Assembly: GCF_000425865.1 (NCBI RefSeq)
Contig: NZ_AUEG01000013.1
Coordinates: forward strand, 1-51,707
Origin: Lacticigenium naphthae DSM 19658
Lineage (GTDB): Bacteria > Bacillota > Bacilli > Lactobacillales > Carnobacteriaceae_A
Direction of reading: 5' to 3'
DNA: 51,707 nt
The position numbers and the translations under genes were made by a program. Below the pieces are notes generated by a model that saw only the letters and a list, made by a program, of their open reading frames with translations, was not told where the DNA came from and did no database searches. Of this stretch, positions 42,072-50,367 are shown piece after piece. Position 1 is the stretch's first letter; each line of letters starts with the position of its first letter.

Positions 42072-42186
42072 AATAGAAAAGAGCGAGAATGAAAGGAGGA
42101 ATGAAGTGATGAACCACTGAAAGAACCAGAGCATTCAAAAAGGCTGCCAAACCACAAGTGCCAAACAAAAAAGAGGAGCGAAAATA
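42072..42186 (+). pseudogene. gene-start remnant between the leader and trpB
   Basis: A strong ribosome site (AAAGGAGG) is followed by ATG-AAG-TGA and ATG-AAC-CAC-TGA, which stop at once. The 60 bases up to the trpB ribosome site (GAGGAGCG) hold no frame. It looks like the join left by loss of upstream trp genes, which is inference. Confidence 0.4.
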
Positions 42187-43380
42187 ATGACACATACAAA
42201 TCAGCTAAACGACAATACGCAAACAGGATACTTTGGAAATTTCGGGGGCAGCTTTGTTCCTCCCAGCATGCAGATCGCTTTGGATAAACTGACGGAAGCT
42301 TTTGAACAATATAAAGAGGATCCGGATTTTATTAAGGAATACAAAAGAAATTTAAAAGAATACGTAGGCAGAGAAAATCCCTTGACCTTTGCGAGTCGGT
42401 TGACCCAGGAATATGGTGGACCCAAGATATACTTAAAACGAGAAGACTTGAATCATACGGGCGCCCATAAAATCAATAATGTAATGGGACAAATCTTATT
42501 GGCGAAGCGGATGGGGACTCAACGGATCATTGCAGAGACAGGTGCCGGTCAACATGGTGTGGCGACCGCGACTGCGTGTGCCATGGCTGGCCTAGAGTGT
42601 GTGATTTATATGGGAATAGAAGACATGCGCAGACAGGCTTTAAATGTTTTTCGGATGGAATTGTTGGGAGCCACCGTTGTTCCAGTTGCAAAAGGACAAG
42701 GGCGCTTGAAAGACGCTGTCGATGTCGCTTTGGGTGACTTGATCGAAAATGTCGAGACTACTTTTTATCTGCTTGGTTCAGCAGTCGGACCGCATCCTTA
42801 TCCGTCGATCGTCAAATATTTCCAATCCATTATCAGCGAAGAATCGAAAAGACAAATTTTGGAAAAAGAAGGAAAATTGCCGGCAGCTGTCTTTGCGGTA
42901 GTTGGAGGAGGTAGCAACGCGATCGGGTCATTTGCCCATTATATAAAAGAGCCAGCTGTACAATTGATTGGTATTGAACCTGCAGAAGCAGCGACAATGG
43001 CAAAAGGGAAAATAGCCGAGTTACATGGGTTTAAAACACTCGTTCTTCAAGACGAGACGGGTGAACCAACTCCTACGTATTCGATTGCGGCTGGGTTGGA
43101 TTATCCGGGAGTCGGACCAGAACACAGCTATTTGAAAGAATCTGGCCGGGCTACCTATGAAACGGTTACGAAAGAAGAAGCAATGGCAGCCTTTAAAGAC
43201 TTGTCAGCCCTAGAAGGAATCATTCCAGCTTTAGAAAGTGCCCATGCAGTTGCGGGAGTGAAAAAGTTTGCCCACAGATTTTCACCAGAAGAGTCCATCA
43301 TCGTCACGATTTCTGGAAGAGGCGATAAAGATGTCGCACACGTAAGAGAACTTTTGGAATCTGGGGAGTATGATGAATAA
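42187..43380 (+). CDS. trpB: tryptophan synthase beta chain
   Basis: Condenses indole with L-serine to L-tryptophan using pyridoxal phosphate. The 397 residues are the normal TrpB1 length: N-terminal GYFGNFGGSFVP near 15-26, PLP lysine in DLNHTGAHKINN near 83-94, catalytic Glu in AETGAGQHG near 111-119, phosphate loop GGGSNAIG near 235-242 and the C-terminal SGRGDKD. The ATG follows GAGGAGCGAAAATA. No trpA or other trp gene lies in the window, so it may serve indole salvage or work with a trpA elsewhere. It lies behind the trp attenuator. Confidence 0.96.
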   Translation: MTHTNQLNDNTQTGYFGNFGGSFVPPSMQIALDKLTEAFEQYKEDPDFIKEYKRNLKEYVGRENPLTFASRLTQEYGGPKIYLKREDLNHTGAHKINNVMGQILLAKRMGTQRIIAETGAGQHGVATATACAMAGLECVIYMGIEDMRRQALNVFRMELLGATVVPVAKGQGRLKDAVDVALGDLIENVETTFYLLGSAVGPHPYPSIVKYFQSIISEESKRQILEKEGKLPAAVFAVVGGGSNAIGSFAHYIKEPAVQLIGIEPAEAATMAKGKIAELHGFKTLVLQDETGEPTPTYSIAAGLDYPGVGPEHSYLKESGRATYETVTKEEAMAAFKDLSALEGIIPALESAHAVAGVKKFAHRFSPEESIIVTISGRGDKDVAHVRELLESGEYDE

Positions 43381-43755
43381 AGAAGAAAAGAGAATGGGGT
43401 GACTGTTCTGGTTTAAAATGAGTGGCATGTTGGTAAGGGATCGGGACACTCAAAAGAAAAGGTCCTCCTCAATGGCGGGCTTACTCACGAATCGCGCCAA
43501 AAGAAGAGAAACAGGCTACTGAGTGTCCAGAAAGCAACACAAGCCGGACACTCAGTGGAATCAGAAGGGCAAAAGTGGCGCGCAAACTATCCAATTGGGA
43601 CACTCACCTCATCGATGAGCGACTAAAGACCCGAAAGGAACGGAATGTAGACACTGAGGTGTGCAAAGGGTGAATAAATGGCGTAATCGGAAGGGGATCG
43701 GGACACAAAATAAAGAAGAGGACGAGACGATTGTCTCATCCTCTATCTTTAAAGT
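43381..43755. repeat. structured spacer with repeated GGACACTCA elements
   Basis: In this 375-base gap GGACACTCA occurs at 43444-43452, 43546-43554 and 43598-43606, its complement TGAGTGTCC at 43520-43528, and related GACACTGAG at 43650. GGGATCGGGACAC occurs at 43437-43449 and again at 43694-43706. ACTGAGTGTCC and GGACACTCAGT form a perfect 11-base-pair hairpin (43518-43556). GGCG/CGCC pairs add further stems. I see no coding frame. Its base composition is richer in G and C than the flanks. Confidence 0.7.
43717..43744. terminator. bidirectional terminator, trpB region and aldo/keto reductase
   Basis: AGAGGA-C-GAGAC, loop GATT, GTCTC-A-TCCTCT: 11 paired bases with one C/A mismatch, A-rich on the left and T-rich on the right. 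Confidence 0.75.
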
Positions 43756-44703
43756 TTATTTGTTCAGACGGTAGTCTTTTGGAAAGACAGATTCAATGAA
43801 TGCACGATCCTCACTATCTAATTGAATCGTAGCGGCATGTAGATTTTCAAGCATCTGTTGGCGATTACGCGCACCAGGGATCACAGCGTTCACGGGTTCT
43901 TGGCTGAGATAATAAGCTAGAACAATATTTTGAATCCCCGTGTCGTATTTTTTCTCCAAAGTTTTGAGCTTGTCCATACGGTTTAAGATATCCGAATAGG
44001 TGGGCTCTTGAAATTGTGGTCGTTGTTTTTGACGATCGGATAAGTGCGTATCCTGATCATATTTTCCAGCTAACAAGCCCGATGCAAAGGGGAAGTAAGG
44101 AATAAAACTAATTTCCTTTTCTTTAAAGTAAGGGAAAAAGTTTTCTTCAGCTGACTGGTTGAGCAGGTTGTATTCATCTTGGACGACATCCACATGCCCA
44201 TCTACGTTTGCTTCTTTTAACTGTTCAAGAGAAAAATTAGAAACCCCAATGGCTCTTATTTTTCCTTGTTCTTTCAAACGAGCAAGTGCGCCGACAGCTT
44301 CTGCCTTGGGCGTGTCTTCATCCGGGAAGTGTATATAATACAAATCGATGTAGTCAGTCTGAAGGCGACTTAAGCTATCTTCGACCTGCTGGGTCAGAAA
44401 GTCTGGATGGTTATTTAATTGAATTTCCCCATTGACTTCTTGGTGAGCACCTTTTGTAGCGATCACGATCTCTTTTCTCAGTTGATTTTCTTTTAACGTT
44501 TTCCCGATGATCGTTTCGGATTCTCCACGACCATAAATAAAGGCTGTATCAATAAAATTCATGCCGTTTTCAATACCTGCTAAAATAACATCTCCACCAT
44601 ATTCGGTATGAGTATCTGGATCAGCCGCACTAATTTTATTCGCACCTAAACCAATCGGGTGAACAATTAAATCTGTGCGCCCTAAACGTACTTTTTCTAC
44701 CAT
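43756..44703 (-). CDS. aldo/keto reductase
   Basis: A 315-residue (beta/alpha)8 oxidoreductase using NADPH. The catalytic tetrad is visible: Asp in MNFIDTAFIYGRGESE (with Tyr five residues on) near 48-63, Lys in VIATKG near 80-85 and His in LYYIHFPDED near 115-124. The C-terminal NADPH-binding segment VIPGARNRQQMLENL lies near 278-292. ATG 44703 is preferred, with AAAGGAG eight bases upstream; a TTG one codon earlier is possible. The substrate, an aldehyde or sugar, is not readable. It is monocistronic and convergent with trpB. Confidence 0.88.
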   Translation of the reverse strand: MVEKVRLGRTDLIVHPIGLGANKISAADPDTHTEYGGDVILAGIENGMNFIDTAFIYGRGESETIIGKTLKENQLRKEIVIATKGAHQEVNGEIQLNNHPDFLTQQVEDSLSRLQTDYIDLYYIHFPDEDTPKAEAVGALARLKEQGKIRAIGVSNFSLEQLKEANVDGHVDVVQDEYNLLNQSAEENFFPYFKEKEISFIPYFPFASGLLAGKYDQDTHLSDRQKQRPQFQEPTYSDILNRMDKLKTLEKKYDTGIQNIVLAYYLSQEPVNAVIPGARNRQQMLENLHAATIQLDSEDRAFIESVFPKDYRLNK

Positions 44704-44895
44704 CAAATCGCTCCTTTCATTACTTAAAATCAGTATAGCGAAAATAAGGAACTGTTTCTATTAGAAGAACCTGAAAAAAGTCTGTGGTTTCTCTTTGTTT
44801 CATGAAATTTTTTTGGTATATTTGATAAATGCAATTATCACAGATACGATTATTCATTGACTTAAACTAAACATAGCAAGCGAGGAGGGGTCATT

Positions 44896-46257
44896 ATGAA
44901 AGAAAGAGAACATTATGGACTGGGCACTGCGATTTCTATGATTGTAGGAATTTGTATCGGCTCAGGAATATTTTTTAAAGCAGACGACATTTTAGCAGCC
45001 ACAGGTGGCGATGTATGGCTGGGTGTCACTGTGTTCGTTATCGGTGCCCTCTGTATTATTTTTGGGAGCATCACGCTTTCGCAACTGGCCAGTCGCTCAA
45101 CTAAAACCGGCGGAGCAGTTTCTTATTTTGAAGAGTTTGTATCTTCCAAAGCTGGAAGTGCTTTTGGCTGGTTCCAAATGTTCGTCTATTTCCCGACCAT
45201 TGCTGCAGTAGTCAGCTGGGTAAGTGGAATCTATACGTTATCTTTATTGGGCCTTCCCAATACACTAGAATATCAAATTGGATTAGGGTTTCTCTATAGT
45301 ACGTTCTTCTTTTTACTTAATTATTTTTCCTTGAAATCAGGCGGGCGTTTTCAAAATGTTACCACATTTATCAAAATGATCCCCTTGATCGGAATCGGAC
45401 TGTTCGGTCTCTTTTGGACTACTGCGGCTCCCGCTTTACCTGTCGATACTGTCCTAGTTGAAACGAGTTCAGTCGGGTGGGGCTGGCTAGCAGCCTTGGC
45501 ACCCTTGGCTTTCTCTTTTGATGGGTGGATCGTTTCCACCACCATTACGCCAGAAGTGAAGAATCATCGCATAAATATGCCGATTGCGTTGACCATTGGG
45601 CCGCTGATCGTTTTAGCTGTCTACCTTTTCTTTTTCTTGGGAATGGTAACAGTAGTCGGGCCTGAATATATCCTGTCCACAGGAGATGGCGCGATCAGTC
45701 AAGTCGGGACATCCTTGTTTGGAGAAAATGGACAAAGCATTATTTTATCCTTTGTGCTGATCGCTGTGTTAGGCGTTGTCAACGGCTTGAGCCTGGGCTA
45801 CATCCGTTTGCCCCATTCGCTCGCAACAAAAAACATGTTGCCGTTCAGTGAAAAAATAGCAGCCATTGATCCCAAAAGAGAATTATCTCCTTATTCAGCA
45901 GGTATCGCATATGCGGCTGTCGTATTCTGGTTAACCATTCATTACTTCACGCAAAAAGTTGATTTATTGGCTGGAGGCGATATAAGCGAAATCGCGATAG
46001 TCTTTAGTTATGTCACCTACATCTTGTTGTATCTTAAAGTCATGAAATTGAAAAAAGACGGTGCGATCACCAGTCGTTTCTTGGGGATAGTCGCACCAAT
46101 ATTAGGAATCACCGGATCACTCGTCATTTTACTTGGTGGCTTATTCGCCAACCCTGTCTATAGTCCGATTTTCTTAGTCTTTTCCGGATTTGTTTGTCTG
46201 GCTGGTTACCTGTATTATCGTGGGAAAGAAAATAGAATGAAAGTAGGTCAAGCCTAA
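44896..46257 (+). CDS. amino-acid permease (APC superfamily)
   Basis: The 453-residue protein has 12 predicted helices. The N-terminal APC signature GTAISMIVGICIGSGIFFKAD is cited in pieces: IVGICIGSGIFF near residues 15-26. The segment TGGAVSYFEEF near 70-80 is also typical. It resembles the LAT/YkbA-like exchangers for neutral amino acids such as serine and threonine. The exact substrate is unknown. The ATG follows CGAGGAGGGG. The cutC gene begins four bases after its stop, suggesting cotranscription. Confidence 0.85.
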   Translation: MKEREHYGLGTAISMIVGICIGSGIFFKADDILAATGGDVWLGVTVFVIGALCIIFGSITLSQLASRSTKTGGAVSYFEEFVSSKAGSAFGWFQMFVYFPTIAAVVSWVSGIYTLSLLGLPNTLEYQIGLGFLYSTFFFLLNYFSLKSGGRFQNVTTFIKMIPLIGIGLFGLFWTTAAPALPVDTVLVETSSVGWGWLAALAPLAFSFDGWIVSTTITPEVKNHRINMPIALTIGPLIVLAVYLFFFLGMVTVVGPEYILSTGDGAISQVGTSLFGENGQSIILSFVLIAVLGVVNGLSLGYIRLPHSLATKNMLPFSEKIAAIDPKRELSPYSAGIAYAAVVFWLTIHYFTQKVDLLAGGDISEIAIVFSYVTYILLYLKVMKLKKDGAITSRFLGIVAPILGITGSLVILLGGLFANPVYSPIFLVFSGFVCLAGYLYYRGKENRMKVGQA

Positions 46258-46260
46258 ACG

Positions 46261-46887
46261 ATGTTACGCGAATTTTGTGCAGAAAATTTCACAGATGTAC
46301 CCGAAGCAATTGAAAAAGGGGCAAGTCGAATCGAACTATGTGACCAGCTAGCTGTTGGTGGAACGACCCCGACTGTCTCTGTCCAAGAAAAAACCATTAC
46401 GTATGCCCATGACCAAAATGCCACTGTCGTAGTCATGATCCGTCCAAGAGGTGGTGAGTTTGTCTATACTCCCGCTGAAAAAGAAACCATGCTGGCTGCT
46501 GCCAAGCAAGCCCTCACTTTGGGTGCTGATGGGATCGTGTGTGGCGCTTTGACCGAAACAGGAAGCATGGATAAACCTTTTTTGGAAAAATTAAAGCAAA
46601 TCGTTGGAGAGAAAGAAATCGTATTCCATATGGCATTTGATTTCATTCCACCAGCACAACAATACACAGCGTTAGACTGGTTGATCGATACCGGATATAC
46701 ACGTGTATTGACACGCGGAGGAAAAACGGGATCTGCCATAGAAAATGCAGAAAGAATCAACGAATATGTAGCGCACTGCCAGGGTGAAATAGAGATTTTG
46801 CCCGGCGGGGGATTGACCGTGGAGAATTTAGCGCAGGCAAAAGAAAAGCTAAACGTTGATCAATTTCACGGAACAAAAATAGTGTAA
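46261..46887 (+). CDS. cutC: CutC family protein
   Basis: A TIM-barrel protein of 208 residues, first linked to copper homeostasis. Its enzymatic activity remains unsettled. Visible are the N-terminal EFCAENFTDVPEAIEKGASRIELC (cited in parts; RIELCDQL near 23-30), MIRPRGGEFVYT near 60-71, HMAFDF near 120 and the C-terminal ILPGGGLTVENL near 178-189. The start is ATG 46261 directly after the permease stop, with AAGTAGG as a weak ribosome site, so translation is probably coupled. A terminator follows. Confidence 0.92.
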   Translation: MLREFCAENFTDVPEAIEKGASRIELCDQLAVGGTTPTVSVQEKTITYAHDQNATVVVMIRPRGGEFVYTPAEKETMLAAAKQALTLGADGIVCGALTETGSMDKPFLEKLKQIVGEKEIVFHMAFDFIPPAQQYTALDWLIDTGYTRVLTRGGKTGSAIENAERINEYVAHCQGEIEILPGGGLTVENLAQAKEKLNVDQFHGTKIV

Positions 46888-46903
46888 CTATGGACCAATA
46901 GTT

Positions 46904-46943
46904 AAAGAGAGACTGAGAAATTTTCCCAGTCTCTCTTTTTTTT
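46904..46943 (+). terminator. terminator after cutC
   Basis: A 12-base-pair stem (AAAGAGAGACTG with CAGTCTCTCTTT) and eight more T. Confidence 0.92.
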
Positions 46944-46959
46944 GCGATTATTATTTTTT

Positions 46960-47180
46960 AAATGCGGTTGCTTCGCGGGGCTTCACTGATTCTGGCGAAT
47001 CTTGTTCTGCCCTACTCCAGCCCCTCATTTCTAAACGCAAAGCGCCACTCTCTGATTGAAATGAGTTGTGCTTTGCAGAAATGCGGTTGCTTCGCGGGGC
47101 TTCACTGATTCTGGCGAATCTTGTTCTGCCTTGCTCCAGCCCCTCATTTCTAAACGCAAAGCGCCACTCTCTGATTGAAA
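46960..47180. repeat. tandem duplication, 119-base period, GC-richer than its surroundings
   Basis: 46960-47061 and 47079-47180 are identical except for two or three bases (AAATGCGGTTGCTTCGCGGG ... CACTCTCTGATTGAAA). The first copy is followed by a 17-base joint. A third partial match (GCCACTCTCTG) appears near 47285. Minus-strand frames run through it, but 119 is not a multiple of three and the two copies are read in different frames, which argues against coding. The region between it and the RNase gene (47181-47299) has the same composition. Confidence 0.8.
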
Positions 47181-47299
47181 ACGAGTGGCGGCTTCTTGGC
47201 TCTCGGGAAAAAGAAACCACTTGGCCATGCGCGGGATGCTCTGTCCTGTGCGGCTCTATTTTCCGGTCGAGCCAGGACAGTCGCCGCCACTCTCTGTCG

Positions 47300-47896
47300 T
47301 TATTGTAATGCTTTTTTTGCTAGTTGGTCTGCTAGTTCGTTGAATTCGATGCCTGTGTGAGCTTTTTCTTTTTTAAATCGGACGGTAATGTCTTTTGCCA
47401 ATTCTTTGTATTCGTGGATGTAGTCTTTTGAAACGGGTTTATTGGCTTTCCACATGCCTGTTGCCCATTGTTCGATCCCCATATAATCATAATGGATCAA
47501 GATGGATGTATAGTGCCGTTCCTTGGCCCAGCGAATAGCTTCTAGGGCACCAAAGACCTCACCAGCAATTTGGAAACTTGCCACATAGCGTTCATCATTA
47601 TCAGCGCGATAAAATGTATCCAGTACCTGACCATCTTTTAACATGACCACACCATAACTGTATTGATTTTTTTTACGATTGAATGATCCATCTACATAAG
47701 CTTCAACGGTATCAGAAGCGGTCCAATCCACGGCTTTGACTGTTGGGGGATCGATAAATTCATTCGCGTCTTTTTCAGTTGGGAAGGATTTGAACTGCGC
47801 GCCGCTAAATCCTTTGATTTGTGCTTGAGCTTCAGCCCAAGTCCGGTAAATCCCTGGCTTACGACCTTTTTTGATTGCATAATATTTACTCGGCAT
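47300..47896 (-). CDS. rnhA: ribonuclease HI with N-terminal RHBD domain
   Basis: Cuts the RNA strand of RNA-DNA hybrids such as Okazaki primers and R-loops. The 198 residues start with a hybrid-binding (viroplasmin-like) domain, residues about 4-48 (YYAIKKGRKPGIYRTW, then FKSFPTEKDANEF). The RNase H core from about 65 has acidic residues in VEAYVDGSF (Asp), VFGALEAI (Glu), ILIHYDYMG (Asp) and the C-terminal NELADQLAKKA (Asp). ATG 47896 follows AAAAGGAGTAC. It is monocistronic on the minus strand. Confidence 0.92.
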   Translation of the reverse strand: MPSKYYAIKKGRKPGIYRTWAEAQAQIKGFSGAQFKSFPTEKDANEFIDPPTVKAVDWTASDTVEAYVDGSFNRKKNQYSYGVVMLKDGQVLDTFYRADNDERYVASFQIAGEVFGALEAIRWAKERHYTSILIHYDYMGIEQWATGMWKANKPVSKDYIHEYKELAKDITVRFKKEKAHTGIEFNELADQLAKKALQ

Positions 47897-48031
47897 ACCT
47901 GTACTCCTTTTTCATACTTTCAAAATTTTCTTATTCGTTAACTGTAAGCAAGAATCAAAAAAATGTCAATGTAGAAATAGAACACAGGAGTATAATGGAC
48001 CAAATGATTCAGTAAAAATCTCTCTCAAAAT

Positions 48032-48070
48032 AGTAAACTACCGGTTGATTTTTTAAACTGAAGTAAACTA
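48032..48070 (+). promoter_or_regulatory. paired AGTAAACTA elements before the XRE gene
   Basis: AGTAAACTA at 48032-48040 and again at 48062-48070, exactly 30 bases (about three helix turns) apart, within the upstream region of a helix-turn-helix regulator. Possible autoregulatory operator. Confidence 0.35.
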
Positions 48071-48125
48071 GGAATCCATTGTTTTTTTGAAGCCAAGGAA
48101 GTACACTTAGGGGGAGGTGAACGAT

Positions 48126-49235
48126 ATGAATGGAATACAAGTACATAGACAATTACTCAAAAAGCGCAAAGAAAAAAAAGTGACGCAAACAGAAGTGGCT
48201 CAGTTTATGGGTGTATCCAAAGCATCTGTTTCCAAGTGGGAAAAAGGGAACAGTCTGCCTGACATCACACTCCTGCCTAAACTAGCGACGTATTACAATT
48301 TGAGTATCGATGAGTTGCTCGGCTATTCTCCGCATCTTACACCACAAGGGATACGTGAACGCTACGAAAAGTTTGCCCAACGGTTCGCCCAAGAGGAATT
48401 TCAGGAAGTGTTTTTGGATGTGCAAGCAGAAGCCAAGGAATATTATGCAGATTTCGCCTACCTGCTCGCGTTGCTCCAATTGTTGCTGAACCATTCGGAC
48501 TTAGCTGGGGAGAAAGGAAGAGAATGGAGTCTACAAGAATGCCTGCAAATTGCGCAACGCGTTCAAGATGAAGCGACACAGTTAAATCATCTGAAACAGG
48601 CAAATACCATGCAAGCCATTATCCACATGGCACTGAACCAACCGGATGAAGCACTGGATTTATTGGAAGAAACACAAGTTCCGTATGCAGGGGCAGATTT
48701 GATTTATATCCAAGCCCTCTTGACCAAAGGAGAGCAGGCGCGTGCCGAGAAGCTGACACAAGTGTTTGCTTTCCAGTCAGTGATCACGTTGTTAGCTCAA
48801 CTGCTGATGGCGATGCAACAGCTCCTATCTTCTCCCGAGCGTTTCAAGCAAACTTATCAAAAAGCTGATGCCTTGGTTCAGCTATTTCAAATGGATCCCG
48901 TTGCGACGAATAGTGTGGCGGGGATTTATCATACCGCAGCAGTTCATTATGCTGCCCAATCGAATCCTACCGAAATGTATACCGCCCTTGATCGTTACGT
49001 AGAAGTGGTGAAAAACTATCCGGATCCAGTCAAGCTCACAGGGAATGATTTCTTTGATCAAGTAGATGAATGGTTGGAAGACTCGCTCATTCTTGGTCAG
49101 CAAACACCGCGTGAAACCAGTCTTGTGCGCAAGTCATTTGAAGAAAGCATTACACAACATCCAGCGTTTGAACCCTTTATCCAAGACAAACAGATGCAAA
49201 AATTGCTCCACACATTAAACAGCAGAAAGGATTGA
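48126..49235 (+). CDS. XRE-family regulator with helical repeat domain
   Basis: The 369-residue protein has an N-terminal Cro/CI helix-turn-helix (about residues 3-60: TQTEVAQFMGVSKASVSKWEKG, cited short of its full run, with SIDELLGY at the end). About 300 mostly alpha-helical residues follow and look like TPR-type repeats. Such architecture often reads peptide or protein signals. ATG 48126 is preferred because GGGGGAGGTG lies directly upstream; GTG 48117 overlaps it. It is the first gene of a four-gene unit with a PLD-N protein and an ABC transporter, suggesting it controls or senses through that transporter. Confidence 0.8.
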   Translation: MNGIQVHRQLLKKRKEKKVTQTEVAQFMGVSKASVSKWEKGNSLPDITLLPKLATYYNLSIDELLGYSPHLTPQGIRERYEKFAQRFAQEEFQEVFLDVQAEAKEYYADFAYLLALLQLLLNHSDLAGEKGREWSLQECLQIAQRVQDEATQLNHLKQANTMQAIIHMALNQPDEALDLLEETQVPYAGADLIYIQALLTKGEQARAEKLTQVFAFQSVITLLAQLLMAMQQLLSSPERFKQTYQKADALVQLFQMDPVATNSVAGIYHTAAVHYAAQSNPTEMYTALDRYVEVVKNYPDPVKLTGNDFFDQVDEWLEDSLILGQQTPRETSLVRKSFEESITQHPAFEPFIQDKQMQKLLHTLNSRKD

Positions 49236-49240
49236 ACGCT

Positions 49241-49450
49241 ATGCCAGATATGACGATCATTCAAGAAAACCTACCGTTGCTGATCCCGTTATTTCTTATC
49301 CAGCTAGTCTTGATGATTACCGCACTTATCCATTTACTCAATCATCCGAACGTGAAACGCGGATCCAAAATCATGTGGATCTTCATCATTGTATTTGTAA
49401 ATACCTTCGGGCCGATCGCCTATTTTCTCTTCGGGAGGAGTGAAGAATGA
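49241..49450 (+). CDS. small membrane protein with PLD-nuclease N-terminal (PLDc_N) domain, YxlE-like
   Basis: A protein of about 69 residues with two transmembrane helices (near 12-32 and 42-62) and the PLDc_N-type ending W-I-F-I-I-V-F-V-N-T-F-G-P-I-A-Y-F-L-F-G-R, here noted as NTFGPIAYFLFGR. The Bacillus subtilis sigY region has the same trio, yxlE-yxlF-yxlG. ATG 49241 lies ten bases after AGAAAGGA. TTG 49232 overlaps the regulator stop. It overlaps the ATPase start by four bases (ATGA). Confidence 0.75.
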   Translation: MPDMTIIQENLPLLIPLFLIQLVLMITALIHLLNHPNVKRGSKIMWIFIIVFVNTFGPIAYFLFGRSEE

Positions 49451-50367
49451 CCCCCGCATTGGAAGTGTCTCACCTCAAAAAAAGATTTGGTGACCAAGCC
49501 GTCTTAGAAGATGTCAGTTTCACGGTTAAGCCAAACACGGTTTATGGATTTTTGGGGAAAAATGGGTCCGGTAAAACAACCACAATTAAATGTATATTAG
49601 GATTGATGCAACATACGTCAGGAAAAGTCCGCATAAACAATCGACTGGTTGAATATGGAAAAGAACTGCCTTCAGGAGCAGTCGGCTTTCTACCTGACGT
49701 CCCTGAGTATTATCATTACCTGACCGCAAATGAATACTTGCATCTATGTGGTCAAATAACTGAAATGACAAAAAAAGAACGCCAAGCTAAAATTGCAGAA
49801 TTACTGAACTTAGTAGGGCTCGAAGACACAAAGAAAAAAATTGGTGGCTACTCGAGAGGAATGAAACAACGCTTAGGCATCGCTCAGGCACTGATCCATG
49901 ACCCACTTTTGCTTATCTGCGATGAACCGACTTCTGCCTTAGATCCACTAGGACGAAAAGATGTGCTCGCCATTTTAAAAAAAGTCAGCAAGAAAACAAC
50001 CGTTGTCTTTTCAACGCATATTTTGGCAGACGTTGAAGCGATCGCGGACGAAGTAGCTATTTTACACGATGGGAAAATTGCCCGTTCAGGCAGTCTAGCT
50101 GAGTTGACTGAGTCCCAGGAAACCTCAACAGTCAGTGCCACTTTTCATTCGAAAGAGGAAACAGTGGCTTTTAAAAAAATACTTACTCCATTAGGAGATG
50201 GAGAAGAGATCGAAGTCTCGAACCGAACGATTTCAGTAGAAACGCTCAGAGGAAAAACGGTAATGACACAATGGTTAGCTTTGCTTTCAGAACAAGGACG
50301 GATACCAGAGAAAATTGAATGGCGAAAAGCCACTTTAGAAGACGTTTTTTTGGAGGTGACCAAATGA
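49447..50367 (+). CDS. ABC transporter ATP-binding protein, YxlF-like
   Basis: The 306-residue ATPase has Walker A GKNGSGKTT near residues 37-45, Q-loop in VGFLPDVPEYYHY near 78-90, signature YSRGMKQRLGIAQ near 134-146, Walker B LLLICDEPTSALDP near 153-166 and switch His in STHILAD near 187-193. A C-terminal extension of about 90 residues follows. It energises the adjacent ABC-2 permease. Such pairs export peptides, drugs or lipids, and cargo is unknown here. The ATG follows GGAGGAG and overlaps the upstream gene. Confidence 0.88.
   Translation: MTPALEVSHLKKRFGDQAVLEDVSFTVKPNTVYGFLGKNGSGKTTTIKCILGLMQHTSGKVRINNRLVEYGKELPSGAVGFLPDVPEYYHYLTANEYLHLCGQITEMTKKERQAKIAELLNLVGLEDTKKKIGGYSRGMKQRLGIAQALIHDPLLLICDEPTSALDPLGRKDVLAILKKVSKKTTVVFSTHILADVEAIADEVAILHDGKIARSGSLAELTESQETSTVSATFHSKEETVAFKKILTPLGDGEEIEVSNRTISVETLRGKTVMTQWLALLSEQGRIPEKIEWRKATLEDVFLEVTK

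Noticed and set aside
41731-42186. T-box riboswitch upstream of trpB
   Set aside because: I found no AGGGTGGNACCGCG-like T-box sequence; the Trp-codon leader frame and alternating hairpins explain the region better.
43381-43755. CRISPR array or trpA pseudogene
   Set aside because: The repeats are unevenly spaced and occur in both orientations, and no frame resembles the alpha subunit.
46951-47220. Minus-strand frame of 89 codons through the tandem repeat
   Set aside because: The two repeat copies are read in different frames and no ribosome site precedes it, so it is most likely chance openness of GC-rich repeats.
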